DNA of 64,000 bases from Turritopsis dohrnii (Eukaryota > Cnidaria > Hydrozoa > Anthoathecata > Oceaniidae). The stretch spans positions 186,001-250,000 of the forward strand of contig BQMF02000475.1 in the NCBI GenBank assembly GCA_027922465.2, read 5' to 3'. Numbering within the stretch: the stretch's first letter is position 1; each line of letters begins with the position of its first letter. Shown here piece after piece: positions 37,040-48,666 of this stretch. Below the pieces are notes generated by a model, which saw only the letters and a list, made by a program, of their open reading frames with translations, was not told the origin of the DNA and made no database searches. Made by a program: the position numbers and the translations under genes.

Positions 37040-37600
37040 AATGACAAAAAAATCTACATAAAAAAATCCAACCACCCATCAAACAACTATAATTATAAAA
37101 CAACTGCAACTATCAATTGAAAAGCGACTAACAAACCTTTCAAGCAATGAAAACATATTCCAGACGTCACCAGGCAGTGCCAAGAAGCACTCAACAAATC
37201 CAGATACACACACGATTTCAAATACAAAAACCCTGACATCAGCAAAATGCAACTTACAGCGAAGAACCGTTGAAAAGAAATGTAATATGGTTCAACCCAC
37301 TCTTTTCCAAAAATGTTACCAGAAACATCGGAAAATACTTCCTGACTCTACTGGACAAGCACTTCCCGAAAAAGAACATATGTATACCATAAGCTTTTTC
37401 AATCAAAACAATCAAAATAAGTTAAGGTTGTATGCAGAACATCAAATCCATCGTAAATAACCATAACAAGGTAGTTATCATGAGCGCAACACCAGAAGAC
37501 CCTAAATGTAATTGCGTCAAGAAAGAAAATCGGTGCTAATTCATCATTGTTTCCATTGAGCATCAAAATTTATCTCGATTTAGCCCACCTGTTTAATCCC
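37040..37600 (+). pseudogene. Degraded Penelope/Nematis-like RT fragment
   Basis: Despite stops and frame changes, plus-strand translations show the block that follows RT in a Penelope-like lineage: HDFKYKNPDISKMQL, then RNVIWFNPLFSKNV, GKYFLTLLDKHFPKKN, and a CNCVKKENRC Cys motif at about 37508-37540. In intact relatives this joins RT to a GIY-YIG endonuclease. The catalytic RT core is missing and the copy is old. It differs from the Penelope family at 49-51 kb. Confidence 0.6.
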
Positions 37601-37619
37601 ATTTAGCACCTGAAGGAAA

Positions 37620-38800
37620 TCTGAAGTCATTAAAATCATTAGGCGTGTGATAACATAATTGTTTCAGAAACAATATCGGAAGCATGCAAGATGAATTTGA
37701 ATTTATAGCTAGTTTACATGGCTGTATTTCCTGAAAACTTTCAAACGTATAATAAAATTCTCATTGTATCTTTTCAGAGTACTCAACTTTCTTTCTCACG
37801 GTTTTCTTAGTTTAGAATATATATTCCTTTATCATCTTAATACAGACACTTAGAAATCGATCCATCAACTTTGTTTTTTCACGCAAACACTTCATCACTT
37901 CATCTAGATTACACGAATTTATTGCGCCATTATTGTATATATGAAATGTATGGAGTATGAAACGACATCCGCGTATCAAAAAGGCAAGAAGCCCTGGGAA
38001 CGAGGTTGAGTATGAAATTATAAAAGCAATACACACAGTCCATCTATTGCCAATTCTACAATAAGTATAGTGTGCCCATAGCCTTGAACGGAGGATATAC
38101 TTGCAGCACAGATTTTTCAGAATTCTAATTGGTATTCAGTTATGGTACTCAACAAGTCTATTGAGGTTCAATTCTTAGATTAACCCTTTCTATTAATTGA
38201 ACTTATGATAATTACCTAATGGCTTACACCAATCTGTATCCGGAGATGTGTGCGATCTCACGTGCATGCGCAGGCACAGGCACAAAACATTCATGGGATT
38301 TGACACAAGACCAAGATCACACACGCAAAATGAGTTTTTGTAATTGAATAGCGATTCAACACTCGTGCACTATTTAATTCCAGATATAGACTGCTTATAC
38401 CACCTTTGAAACTCCATCACACATCAATGATTCAATTATAATTGAAAAGAATATTTATGCAATAATCAAAGAGACTAAGTGTATTGAGTGAAAAAAAATT
38501 AAACATTTTAATGACATTTCTTTCAATTTTAAATAATTTTCAATAAAATTTTGGAATTACTCCCTTTGGCCTTTCTATTTTAGAAATGTAAAAAAAAATA
38601 TATTTAGCGATATGCTATGTCGATGTTACAAGCTATTTTACAGGGATACTCATTTTCGGCGCATTTTTCATCTTCAACTTCCGAAGAAATTCCTTGATTG
38701 AAAAACCTTTTCCATGGAGAGTTGCACTAAATATTCTCCGAATAGAATCTGAAAAAATTCCAATTTTCATTCATTATTTATGACGTTCCAGGGGATTTTG
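37620..38800 (-). repeat. Inverted duplication, left copy
   Basis: Reverse-complement copy of 43240-44640, with about 75-80% identity by eye. Matching landmarks are cttcggctctcc-free blocks such as attaggcgtgtgataac (37637) / gttatcacacgcttaatg (44608), atggagtatgaaacg (37950) / cgtttcatactccat (43930), and ttcatcttcaacttccg (38666) / cggaagctgaagatgaa (43347). The short frames that both copies share are unrecognised, and both copies contain stops. It is probably an old non-autonomous transposon or part of one. Confidence 0.7.
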
Positions 38801-39925
38801 ATAACAAACGATATTAACGTTAATTATTAACGATAATATCGTTAATAAAACAGCGCTTAAAATAACTGCCGGTCACCGGTCATTGGCCGCCATAATGATG
38901 TCTGTGACCGTCAGAAAACTTTAATAAACGGCCAACATGACCGGCCACTTATTTTGTGAGACATAATAATAATTTACTCCTGTTAAAACCTTTGTAGAAA
39001 CTTCCTATAAAGAAAAATCACAATCAAATAACCATAACAGGTTGTGTAATATGAGTAAAATAAAATGTACAGAAAAAATGGCGTATTTGATGTCTACTAT
39101 TCTTAAGCGAAAGTGAAAAAAATTAACACGTGTTCTCTTACCTTTATTCCGTACAGGTGTTAGTGTTTATTATCTTAATTAAAAAGATTGATGTACAACG
39201 AAAGTATAATTGAAAAAGAAAAAACAGATCACTCTGTTTGAAACTTAACAAAAAAAATAATAAACAATTTTTTCTTGAACTACCAAAAGGGAATCATTCT
39301 TTAAATGATTTTAATTTCGAGTTTTTTTGTGTTATGTCTATTTCCGGTGTTTTCAAAAAGTATCACAAAGCATAAGAAATCTATATAAAATACATCAGCG
39401 AAAAGATTTATTTTGATAGATCAAAAAAACCTCAAAAGTGAAATGAACGCACCCGCGAGGAAGAGTGTATCGTTAAGATTAGTCAAACATGATTTTTTAA
39501 AAAATTTATTTACTTATCAATCAGGCAAAAGAAAAAGGAAAAGAAAATGTAAGTTCTTAACTATTCTACCTGATAAATACATTACGGCCATCCTAAAACC
39601 CCGGGCTCTTAACATGCGGGGCGGATGCCCTCTACAACCGCCCTAGCTTCGAGGGTGTAATACGTCGTGTCCGTCGTGAATTAGACGATGACTGCCTCGA
39701 TTTGCGTCGTACCGGTCAAATGACCGGTAGTGAATAAATTTTTATTTTAAGCTCTGATGAAACAATAGCATTAGCGATGTTATCGCTAATAATTATCGTT
39801 GCTTTATTATAGTTAATAGCGCTGTTATCGTTATTATCGTTAATATCGTTATTATCGTTAATATCGTAATTATAGTAAGAAAATAACTATATTTTCGATA
39901 TTAACGATAATAACATTAATATTAA
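38800..39925. mobile_element. Foldback/MITE-like element with ACCGGTCA palindromes
   Basis: The left part (38800-38950) has cgataatatcgttaataaaa, then ccggtcaccggtcat. The right part (39705-39925) mirrors it with ccggtcaaatgaccggt and repeated gttatcgttattatcgttaa units. The arms are inverted copies of each other, interrupting the left copy of the inverted duplication. No protein is encoded; it is an apparent non-autonomous foldback element. Confidence 0.55.
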
Positions 39926-41520
39926 ACATGATCATTTTATTTGTGACAAGGAAACCATTTCGCATATATTAATCTTTCTTTTGCTTGATTACGGCGTAAG
40001 AAATTCAATATTTTTAGAATTACCCTCAAGTAAAGTTTTAGAGCCCTGTGTAAACACAACTTTCGGACCTTTCACATAAACTTCATAACAAACTGACGGA
40101 AACAGGTAATATTATATTTAAACGAAGGTGAGTATTTCAAAAGAGAACGTTTGCAACTCGTCAAGCCGACGTTAAAATGTTTTCATTCGTCCTTTCCTAC
40201 ATTCGTCCTTCATTCCAATGTTGAACCTGAAAACATTATCAACGAAATGACAAAAATCAATAATGATCACTGAAAACGTTGCGATCAATTTAATTAAGTG
40301 TACATCTTCACCCAATGCAAGTGAAATGTTCTTCGAAAGAATAATAATAAAAGTTTTGCTATCGAAAAAAACTTTAATGTAACGTGTCTTTAATAATGTA
40401 AAGTTTTTTTTCCTAAGTCAAACAATTCAGAAAAAAGAATTATAGCAGACGGTTTCTACTTGTGCCTGCTTTCGAACTAACTTCTGTATCGTTAATCTCC
40501 AAACGAATATAAGAACCAGCTAATTAAGTTCAATTTAATACACAAACGGGTGCTACCTGTAAATGTATACATTCCAAAATAATACGTTACCAAATCGAAT
40601 GACAGTATTTTAAAGTGGCTTTTCAGATTTGTGCTGAAGGTACCGGAATAACAAATGAAAAAAAGTGCTTTGTTATTTCTAGAAAAATATTATGTCCGCG
40701 TGTCATAATTGAATGAATAAGAGTTTATCAGGCCTTGTCAGGAAGAAAAAGGGCGGCATGCGTTTTTATATTTATTAATCTTCTTGAAAAGAAGTTTTTG
40801 ATGTCGTTATCGACCATGACGAAAAGAGATACATAATTTCTTTCATGTGTTATTAAAAAAGTTGAATATGAAATTTACATTCGAAAACGTGTTTATCAAT
40901 TTATATCACATCACGTTGCAGCATGTTTTGCAATATTGAAACAGAAATTGTCACCTGTCATTGCTTATAGATATTTTTTTGAATGAAGCACGTAAAATTT
41001 TTTTCTTCTCGTGCTAAATATTTTCAAAGACAGCTGACAGCTTTTGGGAATACTATCATGACATCTTAAAATGAATGAAAATGAATGATCATTTTTTTCA
41101 AAAGTTATCGAAGAAACTTTTTTACGTTGTGCAGTCGATCAATGTTTGATAATGAATGAATTTTCATTTCTTTTCTCAAAAGATCAAAGATTATGAAAGC
41201 ACGATTTTCCTTCATAATTGTTAATTACATGTACGATCAAATGCGTTTGTGAACAGATTGCTTGTCTGCGTTTCTTATACTTTGACGATCCCACTAGTTC
41301 TCTTATTGAAAGATTTATTCTCTAGCCACAACCGCACGCCTCGAAGAATTCAGGCGTGTGTGGGGGTGTGTGAGTGCGATCGCACACCTCTCCTGACAAG
41401 GCCTGTTTAACATGTCAAGCGAGCTTGTTTTGAATTTATTGCTATTGGGTGAAATAAAAATTAAATCGCGGTTATTTTAGAACTTCATAAAACGACACAC
41501 GTGAGAAAGAACATTTTTTC
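39926..41520. other. Unassigned AT-rich repeat DNA
   Basis: No gene is recognisable. A motif at 40443-40470 (gcagacggtttctacttgt) recurs at 42363 inside the TA-flanked element C, so parts are repeat-derived. Confidence 0.4.
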
Positions 41521-41570
41521 GACGCTGTTTCAAGTCACCCTGGGTGTTTCAAGTCACCCCGTTTAAGGTA
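41521..41570. repeat. TIR end, CCGTAAAG/GGGGTGACTT family, outward copy
   Basis: Reads ctgtttcaagtcaccc, tgggtg, tttcaagtcaccccg then tttaaggta, the reverse complement of the start of the repeat at 43173, with the same doubled GGGTGACTTGAAACA motif. It ends at a TA dinucleotide (41569-41570). It marks the right end of the element interrupted at 38-41 kb. Confidence 0.65.
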
Positions 41571-41683
41571 CTCACTAAAAATTTAAATCAAAATCAAAGA
41601 TTTTATGAACTAGAAGAAAAGAAACAAAAACAAAAACAAAAACCGAAACAAAAACAAACAAAAAAGAAAACAATAAGAACACT

Positions 41684-42083
41684 CTGGCAGTCAGGGAAAA
41701 CTATACCGCAATTGCGGCATCCATTGCAACCTCATGATGTAGACGAACCTGGTAAATATGATATCCATGATTGAACTGTTAATCAAATCACTTTTATTTT
41801 CATTTTTCAGCAGCCAGATACTACAACAAAGTACGAAGAAAAGAAATATAATAACAAACACGTGCTGAAAACAGCCAATGATCAAATCGGATCGGTTAAT
41901 CTGACATGTGGGCCAGATAAATAGTTTCCAAATATGCCTTGCTAATCCTTTAAAAAAGAAAATCGGGTCAAAAACAGTTTACCAGGAGCGAATCTAAGAA
42001 ACATTGGATTTATACCACAATTGCGGTATAGTTCCCGCATTCACAGGATCCCGCGTTTAGCTGTTTTCCCTGACTGTCTGGGC
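41684..42083. mobile_element. Small TIR element (CAGTCAGGGAAAAC ends)
   Basis: The left end ggcagtcagggaaaactata then ccgcaattgcgg is mirrored at 42010-42083 by ccacaattgcggtatag and gttttccctgactgtctg. It is about 400 bp, non-coding, and abuts element C at 42086. Confidence 0.55.
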
Positions 42084-42087
42084 ACTA

Positions 42088-42840
42088 CCGTCAATCGTCC
42101 TAACTTCGGACATCCTTCCAAACTTCGGACACGCTAAATAAACAGACCTGTCTGGTAAACGAAATGTACATAATCAATCAAACCAAGTCACAATAAATAC
42201 TAAAATATTAGATAAAGCTGATAACATAATGTATTCAAACGCAATAAAGTCAGCGTGAAGCGTAAATAAGCATGTAGAAAATAAGTGATTTGAAAATAAC
42301 AATAAACATCATCCTCAAGGGATTGCAATAGCAATCCTGTCGAACGACTTAAAATAGTATTACAGCAGACGGTTTTTACTTGTATTAACTTTTGAAATAA
42401 CTATGATTCTTTTATATGTAACTGAATGAGAACCAGGTAACCAGAGAACCAAGCATTGAATATCATTTAGCGAAATGTTTTGTTTACATTTTTTTTCCAC
42501 TTTTTTCTTTGATACTAATCAATTGCGTATGATGATTTTACAATACTCTTCTCTACGTAATGAGCACCTGCGTATGTTTGTATTTATGTCCGTGGACAAT
42601 TATCCATAGTGGATATTCGCATTCAAACGCGCAGTGTAATTATAAATCACGTTCGTCTCAAGAGTACAGTCAACTAATTTAAGTGTTTCATTTTTGTTAA
42701 GTTTAGTTGTGACAAGTTTTAGATTTATTGTTTAACTTACAGTGCAGTATGGACTTTTACTGATGTGGTTTGTATTTTGCAGATATGTTTGTTTTATGTC
42801 CGAAGTTTAGAAGGATGTCCGAAGTTAGGACGATAGACGG
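42088..42840. mobile_element. TA-flanked MITE, family C, copy 1 (753 bp)
   Basis: Imperfect terminal inverted repeats of about 42 bp (start CCGTCAATCGTCCTAACTTC, then GGACATCCTTCCAAAC; mirrored at 42797-42840) with TA on both sides (42086-42087 and 42841-42842). It is non-coding. TA duplication and long TIRs suggest a non-autonomous Tc1/mariner-type or related element. A second, inverted copy lies at 46185-47349. Confidence 0.8.
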
Positions 42841-44154
42841 TATATTATTATTGCATGTTTTCGTACCCCGTAGTATTATTGATATTCTGATGCAAAATTT
42901 CACTCACACTGATTAATAATCATATAAGAGCCTGGATCTCAAAATCAACAGAACAAGTTAGAGTAAAAAGGTTCGGGTTAGGATAGGAATTCTGCATCAG
43001 AATTACGAGGGGGTGAAGTTCTATAGTTCAAGTTATATATTATTTGCATAAAACTTGCCTAATCTTGCGCAAATGTGAATGTGGTGATAGTGCCGAAAAC
43101 TCTACTTAAAAACCAAAATCAGAAGAGCATAAAACTTAACCGACTTAGTGACTAAAAAAACAGCACAAAATACCGTAAAGCGGGGTGACTTGAAACACCC
43201 GGGGTGACTTGAAACAGCGTCAAAAAAACGTTATTTCTCATGAAATAATAAATGAAACTCCAAATTTTTTTCAGATTCCGTTTGGTTCGGAGACTATCTA
43301 GCGCAACATTCAATAGAAAAATTTCATTAATCAAGGAAGTTCTTCGGAAGCTGAAGATGAACAAAGCGCCGAAAATCAGTACCCCTGTAAAATAGCACGT
43401 CACGGCGATACAGCATATCGCCAAATATAATTTTTCTTACATTAGTAAAATATAAAGGTCAAAGGGATTAATTCCAGAATGTTATCAAAAAATATTTAAA
43501 ATTGACAGAAATATATGCCATTAAAATGTTTCATTTTTTTTCACTCGATACACTTCGTCTCTTCGATTATTGCATAAATATTCTTATCAATTATGATGCA
43601 ATCGAATCATTGATGTGTGATAAAGTTCAGCCGATGGAGTTTCAAAGGTGGTATAAGTCATTTGGTAATTATTATAAGTTCCATTAATAGAAAGGGTCAA
43701 TAATCTAAGAATTGAACCTCAATAGACTCATTTTACTAAGTACCATAACTGAATACTAATCAGAATTCTGAACAAATCGGCGCTGCAATTATATCCTCCG
43801 TTCAAGGGTATGGGCACACCATACTTATTGTGAAATTGGCGATAGACGGGCTGCATGTTGTTACTTTTACAATTTCATACTTAACCTCATTACCAGGGCT
43901 TCTTCTTGCCTTTTTGATATATGGACGCCGTTTCATACTCCATATACATGTCATATGCAATGGCGCAATAAATTCGCATAATCCGGATGAAATGATGAAG
44001 TGCTTGTGTAGAAAAAACAAAGATGATGGATCAATTTCTAAGTGACATCTCTATCAAAATGGTAAAGGAAGTATATCCTAAACTAAGAGAAACACAAAAA
44101 AGAAAGTTGGATACTCTGAAACAGAAATTTTATTATATATATATATTCAATTTA

Positions 44155-44540
44155 CAAATTTGCCCGGTTAACCGGGCTAGCTCACTTAGCAGAGATCTCA
44201 CTGTTATTAAGAAATCTTTATAAAAATAAATTGTGTTCATATGAAAAGCGGGCTGGCTCACTTAAGTGAGATCTCATTTCATTTGACCGGGATCTCACCT
44301 AGGTGAGATGAAATTTGTTCATATGAACAGACCAGCCCGGCTTAGTGGGATAGATTTTAGACAAGTGCGCACGCGTCGAAATTTGAATTATTGTCTATGT
44401 GATTTAAAAACATTCTCCAGCCCGGTTAAGTGGGATGAGAAAAGCCATATGAACGCTGCTGGGTGAATTTCATCTCATTCAAGTGAGCCAGCCCAGTTAA
44501 CCGGGCCAGCTCACCTCCATATGAACAGCCCCTAAGTACA
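44155..44540. mobile_element. Palindrome-rich MITE (CCGGTTAACCGGGC motif)
   Basis: The motif cggttaaccgggc(t/c)agctcac occurs at 44163 and again at 44495. Many inverted gctcactt/aagtgag, gatctcac and ttcatatgaac elements lie between them. The right end gtgagctgg / ccatatgaacagcccc is at 44510-44533. It is strongly self-complementary and non-coding, and absent from the left copy of the inverted duplication, so it inserted later. Confidence 0.6.
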
Positions 44541-44644
44541 GTCGTGTAAACTAGCAAAAATTCAAATTCATCTTGCCTGCTTTCGATATTGTTTCTGAAA
44601 CAATTACGTTATCACACGCTTAATGATTTTAATGGCTTCAGATA

Positions 44645-45103
44645 CACGCTTTTTTTTTTATAAGAACAATTTTATAAGAACACGAGCCTCAGATTTGGCC
44701 AAAAAATAAGAACAAAATAAGAACAACCCGAGGCTCAAATCATTGTTCCATAAATTAAGAACAGCCTGAGCCTGAATTTTCTTGGAAAATAAGAACAGTT
44801 CATGATGTGAATTCTCTCATTGGTAAGTGGTTTAGAAGGTTATTGGGTTTTTTTCACCTCCAATAAATGTGTGAATGGGTCATTACCGAACAGCAACCAT
44901 ACTTTTTGCCAGTTGTTTTTAAAAAATATTTCTATTTTACTGGAAGTTCCATAAATTAGAAGAACAAAATGAGACTGAAATTTGAAACTGTGTTCTTAAA
45001 GCAAAGAACAAAATAAGAACAATTCAGGCTGAAAAAGGCTCAAAAAATAAGAACAGCCAGCCTCAGGTCAGATTTTACTGGTTCTTATAAAAAAAAAAGC
45101 GTG
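44645..45103. mobile_element. TA-flanked MITE with ATAAGAAC repeats (459 bp)
   Basis: The ends are CACGCTTTTTTTTT-ATAAGAAC and its mirror GTTCTTAT-AAAAAAAAAAGCGTG, with TA on both sides. The interior contains many aaaataagaacaa units. It is non-coding, with recent-looking TIRs. Confidence 0.8.
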
Positions 45104-45322
45104 TAACTTATTTTCTACAATGTTTTACCATTCTGAAATTTTGAGTTTTCAAAATTTACTAACACTCTCCATCACTTAATAAAAATGAAACTGGCAATAA
45201 CAAATTATTTTAATTTATGCTTTATACGCAAGTAATTGTAGATCACACGTTTTCTGTTTTGGCGCTCTATAATACACAACAACATTTTTGTGCCAAACAG
45301 CACTGTTTCAAGTCACCCCCGC

Positions 45323-46182
45323 ACGATAAATTTCAGTAGGTGTACTTTGTGAAGCAATAACTTGAGGTGGTGTGCATCAATTAGTTTGAACACTTCGTTA
45401 TCTGAAAGATAAAAGATGAATAGACCTTTTTTCAAAATTTCATAGTAATTACTTTCTTAGATTAAAAGTTATGAAGAAAAAATACTAACATTCATTCTTA
45501 CTCCTCGGCAGTGATATGTTAAGTATAATAATGTATAGACCAGTTGGTAAATTAAGTAAATCAAGAGGCATGTATTCACTCGGTCGAGAGTACAAGGTAA
45601 ATTAAAAGAATTTTTTGAAAATTGTATTTTCATCGTGAGCATTATAATGAAGTTTTTCTAAAGAAACCCTTTTTGAGGAGGTAGTTTATGACCATTCAAA
45701 GAATAGCAAAGTTGATAAGATTTAACTCAATTTTCAAAAGTTTATACCTCAAATGATCTTATTTGTTCTGTAAAATACAAATTTTGTGAAAATAGTCATT
45801 TGCAGTATCATCGTCATGCGTTATTCAAAATCATCGGAGAATCTGTATGCAAACGCATCAAACAGGAAACCCCTTCTTCTTGGGGGTAGAAGCGTAAGTA
45901 GAAGATGTTTGTTGCTCAGGGCGATTTCACTGAAGATAAATTTGTAGTTTTGTTGTCTTAAGTTATATTTTGTTCACCGACGGCACTATGCGGTTTTCTT
46001 CACGTCCACTACAGAGACTGGATCAGCGAATCTTGAAGGACAAAGCATTGAGGAGGGACCGAGACTAGTTAGGGTGATATGAACAAGTCTTAATGAATTA
46101 GGATTCTCGTCCCCGGGCAGGAACGGTGCGGCAGAAAAAACAGAAACATACAATTATATAACGCCTCATGATGGGGCGAGAC
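45323..46182. other. Unassigned repeat-derived DNA
   Basis: Contains tttcagtaggtgtactttgt (45333), which recurs inverted at 54549 next to a CCGTAAAG-family end. No gene is seen. Confidence 0.4.
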
Positions 46183-46184
46183 TA

Positions 46185-47349
46185 CCGTCTATCGTCCTAA
46201 CTTCGGACATCCTTCCAAACTTCGGACATAAAAAAAACATATTCGCAAAATACAAACCACATCAGTAAAAGTCCATGCTGCACTGTGAAATAAACTATAA
46301 ATCTAAAACTTGTCACAACTAAACTTAACAGAAATGAAACACTTAAATTAGTTGACTGTACCCTTGAGACGAACGTGATTTATAATTACACTGCGCGTTT
46401 AAAGGCGAATATCCACTATGGATAATTGTCCACGGACATAAATACAAACATACGCAGGTGCTCATTACGTAGAGAAGAGTATTGTAAAATCATCATACGC
46501 AATTGATTAGTATCAAAGAAAAAAGTGGAAAAAAATGTAAACAAAACATTTCGCTAAATGATATTCAATGCTTGGTTCTCTGGTTACCTGGTTCTCATTC
46601 AGTTACATATAAAAAATTCATAGTTATTTCAAAAGTTAATACAAGTAAAAACCGTCAGGATTGCTATTGCAATCCCTTGAGGATGACGTTTATCATTATT
46701 TTCAAATCACTTATTTTCTACACGCTTATTTACGCTTCACGCTGACTTTATTGCGTTTGAACACATTATTTTATCAGCTTTATCTAATATTTTAGTATTT
46801 ATTGTGACTTGGTTTGATTGATTATGTACATTTCGTTTACCAGATAGGTCTGTTTATTTAGCGTGTTATTATTATTATTATTATTGACAATATTTATACA
46901 GCGTTTTTCGTCAGTTTTAAGAAACTGTTATAAATGAAATAGCTGTTTAAAATAATCAAAACTAAAAATGGCCAAAATTCAAATATATTAATCTAAAATT
47001 ATAAAAATCTAAAATTATCTAATAAAAAAACCAAGTTGTAAAAAAATTGTTGTCATCGTAATTGAACTGAGATGTTTAGAAAAGGTAAAGAAAAGAGAAA
47101 AGAGCTTAAAGACTGAAATAGAGTACACACAAAATGAATAAAATGAGATTGAGTAAAACTAATAAAAAAGTAATAAATAAATGAGTAGATAAATAAATAA
47201 AATAAACAAATAAATAAATAAAAAATCAGTATAAAATGCATAATTAAAACAATATTCTACGACAATGACGATGTACGTGATTAGCAAATCATTACGGAGT
47301 TTGGAAGTCCGAAGTTTGGAAGGATGTCCGAAGTTAGGACGATTGACGG
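46185..47349. mobile_element. TA-flanked MITE, family C, copy 2 (inverted)
   Basis: Inverted relative to copy 1: its left part (ccgtctatcgtcctaacttc onward, 46185-46860) is the reverse complement of 42088-42840. It carries about 400 bp of extra AT-rich interior (46868-47285, ATT and AAAT microsatellites). TA lies on the left (46183-46184). On the right it touches element D at the shared TA 47350-47351. Confidence 0.8.
47160..47225. repeat. (AAAT)n microsatellite
   Basis: Imperfect run of aaataaat units inside the extra interior of MITE C copy 2. Confidence 0.85.
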
Positions 47350-47351
47350 TA

Positions 47352-48015
47352 CCGTAAAGGTGACTTCGATCAATTTTGCCACTATTTTAAAAATAACTTC
47401 CGATACACTATACCATTACTTCTGAAACTTTGGAATCATTACATTACATATTTCTTCTATTTCAGTGTAAAATTTCACATTATCTAATCTTGTAATTCCA
47501 GAGAAATAACCTGATCTTTCCAAGATATCGACAATATCGATTATGGGGTGACTTCGATCAGCTTATGAGAAGCGCCAAATTATTTATAATTATATTTGGC
47601 AATGTTTTTAAAGGGCCATATTGCAATATTAACAGACCATCATTTCTCATCTGCGGTAAATGTTCGACCCTAAAAGATCAGCGAATGAAGAACAGAATAG
47701 CGGTGAAGAACAGAATTTCTTTCAGACATATTATAATTTTCTTTACATTTTCAGCCTCTATACTTCACATATGTACCAAAAATGTCCAGGCTAGACTCTT
47801 GAATACGATGTAGAGCGATTACCAATGTGAGCAGTGAAATTTTGATGTTTGGCGTCGTTAATTTCGGAAGAAATTGATCGTTTCGCTTGAAGACGATTCT
47901 GATGATATTTTACACTAGGAATTTAAATGAAAATCTTGAAAAATATGAAAAACACACTTTAATTTCAGAGTTTTAACAGTTTATTTTTACTGATCGAAGT
48001 CACCCCGCTTTACGG
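47352..48015. mobile_element. TA-flanked MITE, family D (664 bp)
   Basis: TIRs CCGTAAAG(CGGG)GTGACTTCGATCA at the left end, mirrored TGATCGAAGTCACCCCGC-TTTACGG at the right, with TA on both sides. It is related to the GGGGTGACTTGAAAC ends at 41.5, 43.2 and 54.6 kb but has a different inner TIR. The short frame at 47565-47813 is probably chance. Confidence 0.78.
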
Positions 48016-48017
48016 TA

Positions 48018-48410
48018 GCATGCCATTTTGCATCTAGACCACATAAATACGTTGCCTTTCAGGTATCAAAATCATGATGGGGTAAGGAAGACACTGTGAA
48101 AACAAGAATCAGGGAGATCGGGAGTTGAATACTAAAATTGGGAGACTCCTGTAAGAACCAAGAGACTTGGATCATATGTAATTGAATAACGACCATAAAA
48201 CTTGGCGACTTGAAACAAAGTTTGCTCATAACTTTTAATTGAAGAAAGTAATATTAGAGTCCCCTGAACGTTTTACGTTAATTGTAAATGTTGCAAAATT
48301 CGTCAATGCAAATGTGAGAAAACAGCTAAATGAATTTACCACCACAATTGGTCATTCTAAATTTCAAATCAACAAGAACAAACAAGGAGAATAAGATTGA
48401 GAACAAATAC
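48018..48410. other. Spacer with repeat fragments
   Basis: Contains acttggcgacttgaaaca (48199) and an aacttttaattgaagaaagt block that resembles inverted sequence near 45460. No gene is seen. Confidence 0.4.
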
Positions 48411-48434
48411 TGTAACAGGGTGGCCAGCGATCTG

Positions 48435-48655
48435 GAAAACCTGGAAAAGTCAGGGAAAAGTCAGGGAAAAACGAGAAAATTGGGAAAGACAGGGAAAAGT
48501 CAGGGAAATTTTGAGGCTTGTGTTACCTATTAGAAGAATCTTTCTTAGCTATTATGATGTTAACAGGAAAATCAGTGGCAGTGTCTTTGACAGGCTCAGG
48601 GTTAGTCAGGGAAATTTGCTGAGAGTCAGGGAAAAGTCAGGGAAAATGGTAATGC
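48435..48655. repeat. AGTCAGGGAAA tandem-like repeats
   Basis: At least seven copies of a(a)gtcagggaaa with variable spacers occupy the left subterminal part of the CAGGGTGGCCA element. Subterminal repeats like these are typical transposase binding arrays; that role is inferred. Confidence 0.7.
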
Positions 48656-48666
48656 AAAAAAAGTGG

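Larger units (their letters stand above)
43173..45322. mobile_element. Right copy of inverted duplication, with TIR start
   Basis: Begins after TA (43171-43172) with CCGTAAAGCGGGGTGACTT and a second GGGGTGACTTGAAACA, the mirror of 41521-41570. The body to about 44640 is the inverted counterpart of 37620-38800. It is interrupted by a GC-palindromic insert (44155-44540) and by a 459-bp MITE (44645-45103). At 45303-45319 another tttcaagtcacccc motif marks a possible far end. Frames such as 43830-44045 are shared with the left copy but resemble no known protein. Confidence 0.55.

Noticed and set aside
39413..39646. 77-codon frame rich in Lys/Arg
   Set aside because: Lies inside the foldback element, has no domain and an unlikely composition; chance ORF.
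43830..44223. Short plus-strand frames in the inverted duplication, shared with 37812-38036 (minus)
   Set aside because: Shared because the DNA is repeated; both copies contain stops and no domain is recognisable, so no gene is called.
48435..48655. Regularly repeated AGTCAGGGAAA looked like a short-repeat array
   Set aside because: Irregular spacing, no unique spacers and a eukaryotic context rule out CRISPR; it is a transposon subterminal array.
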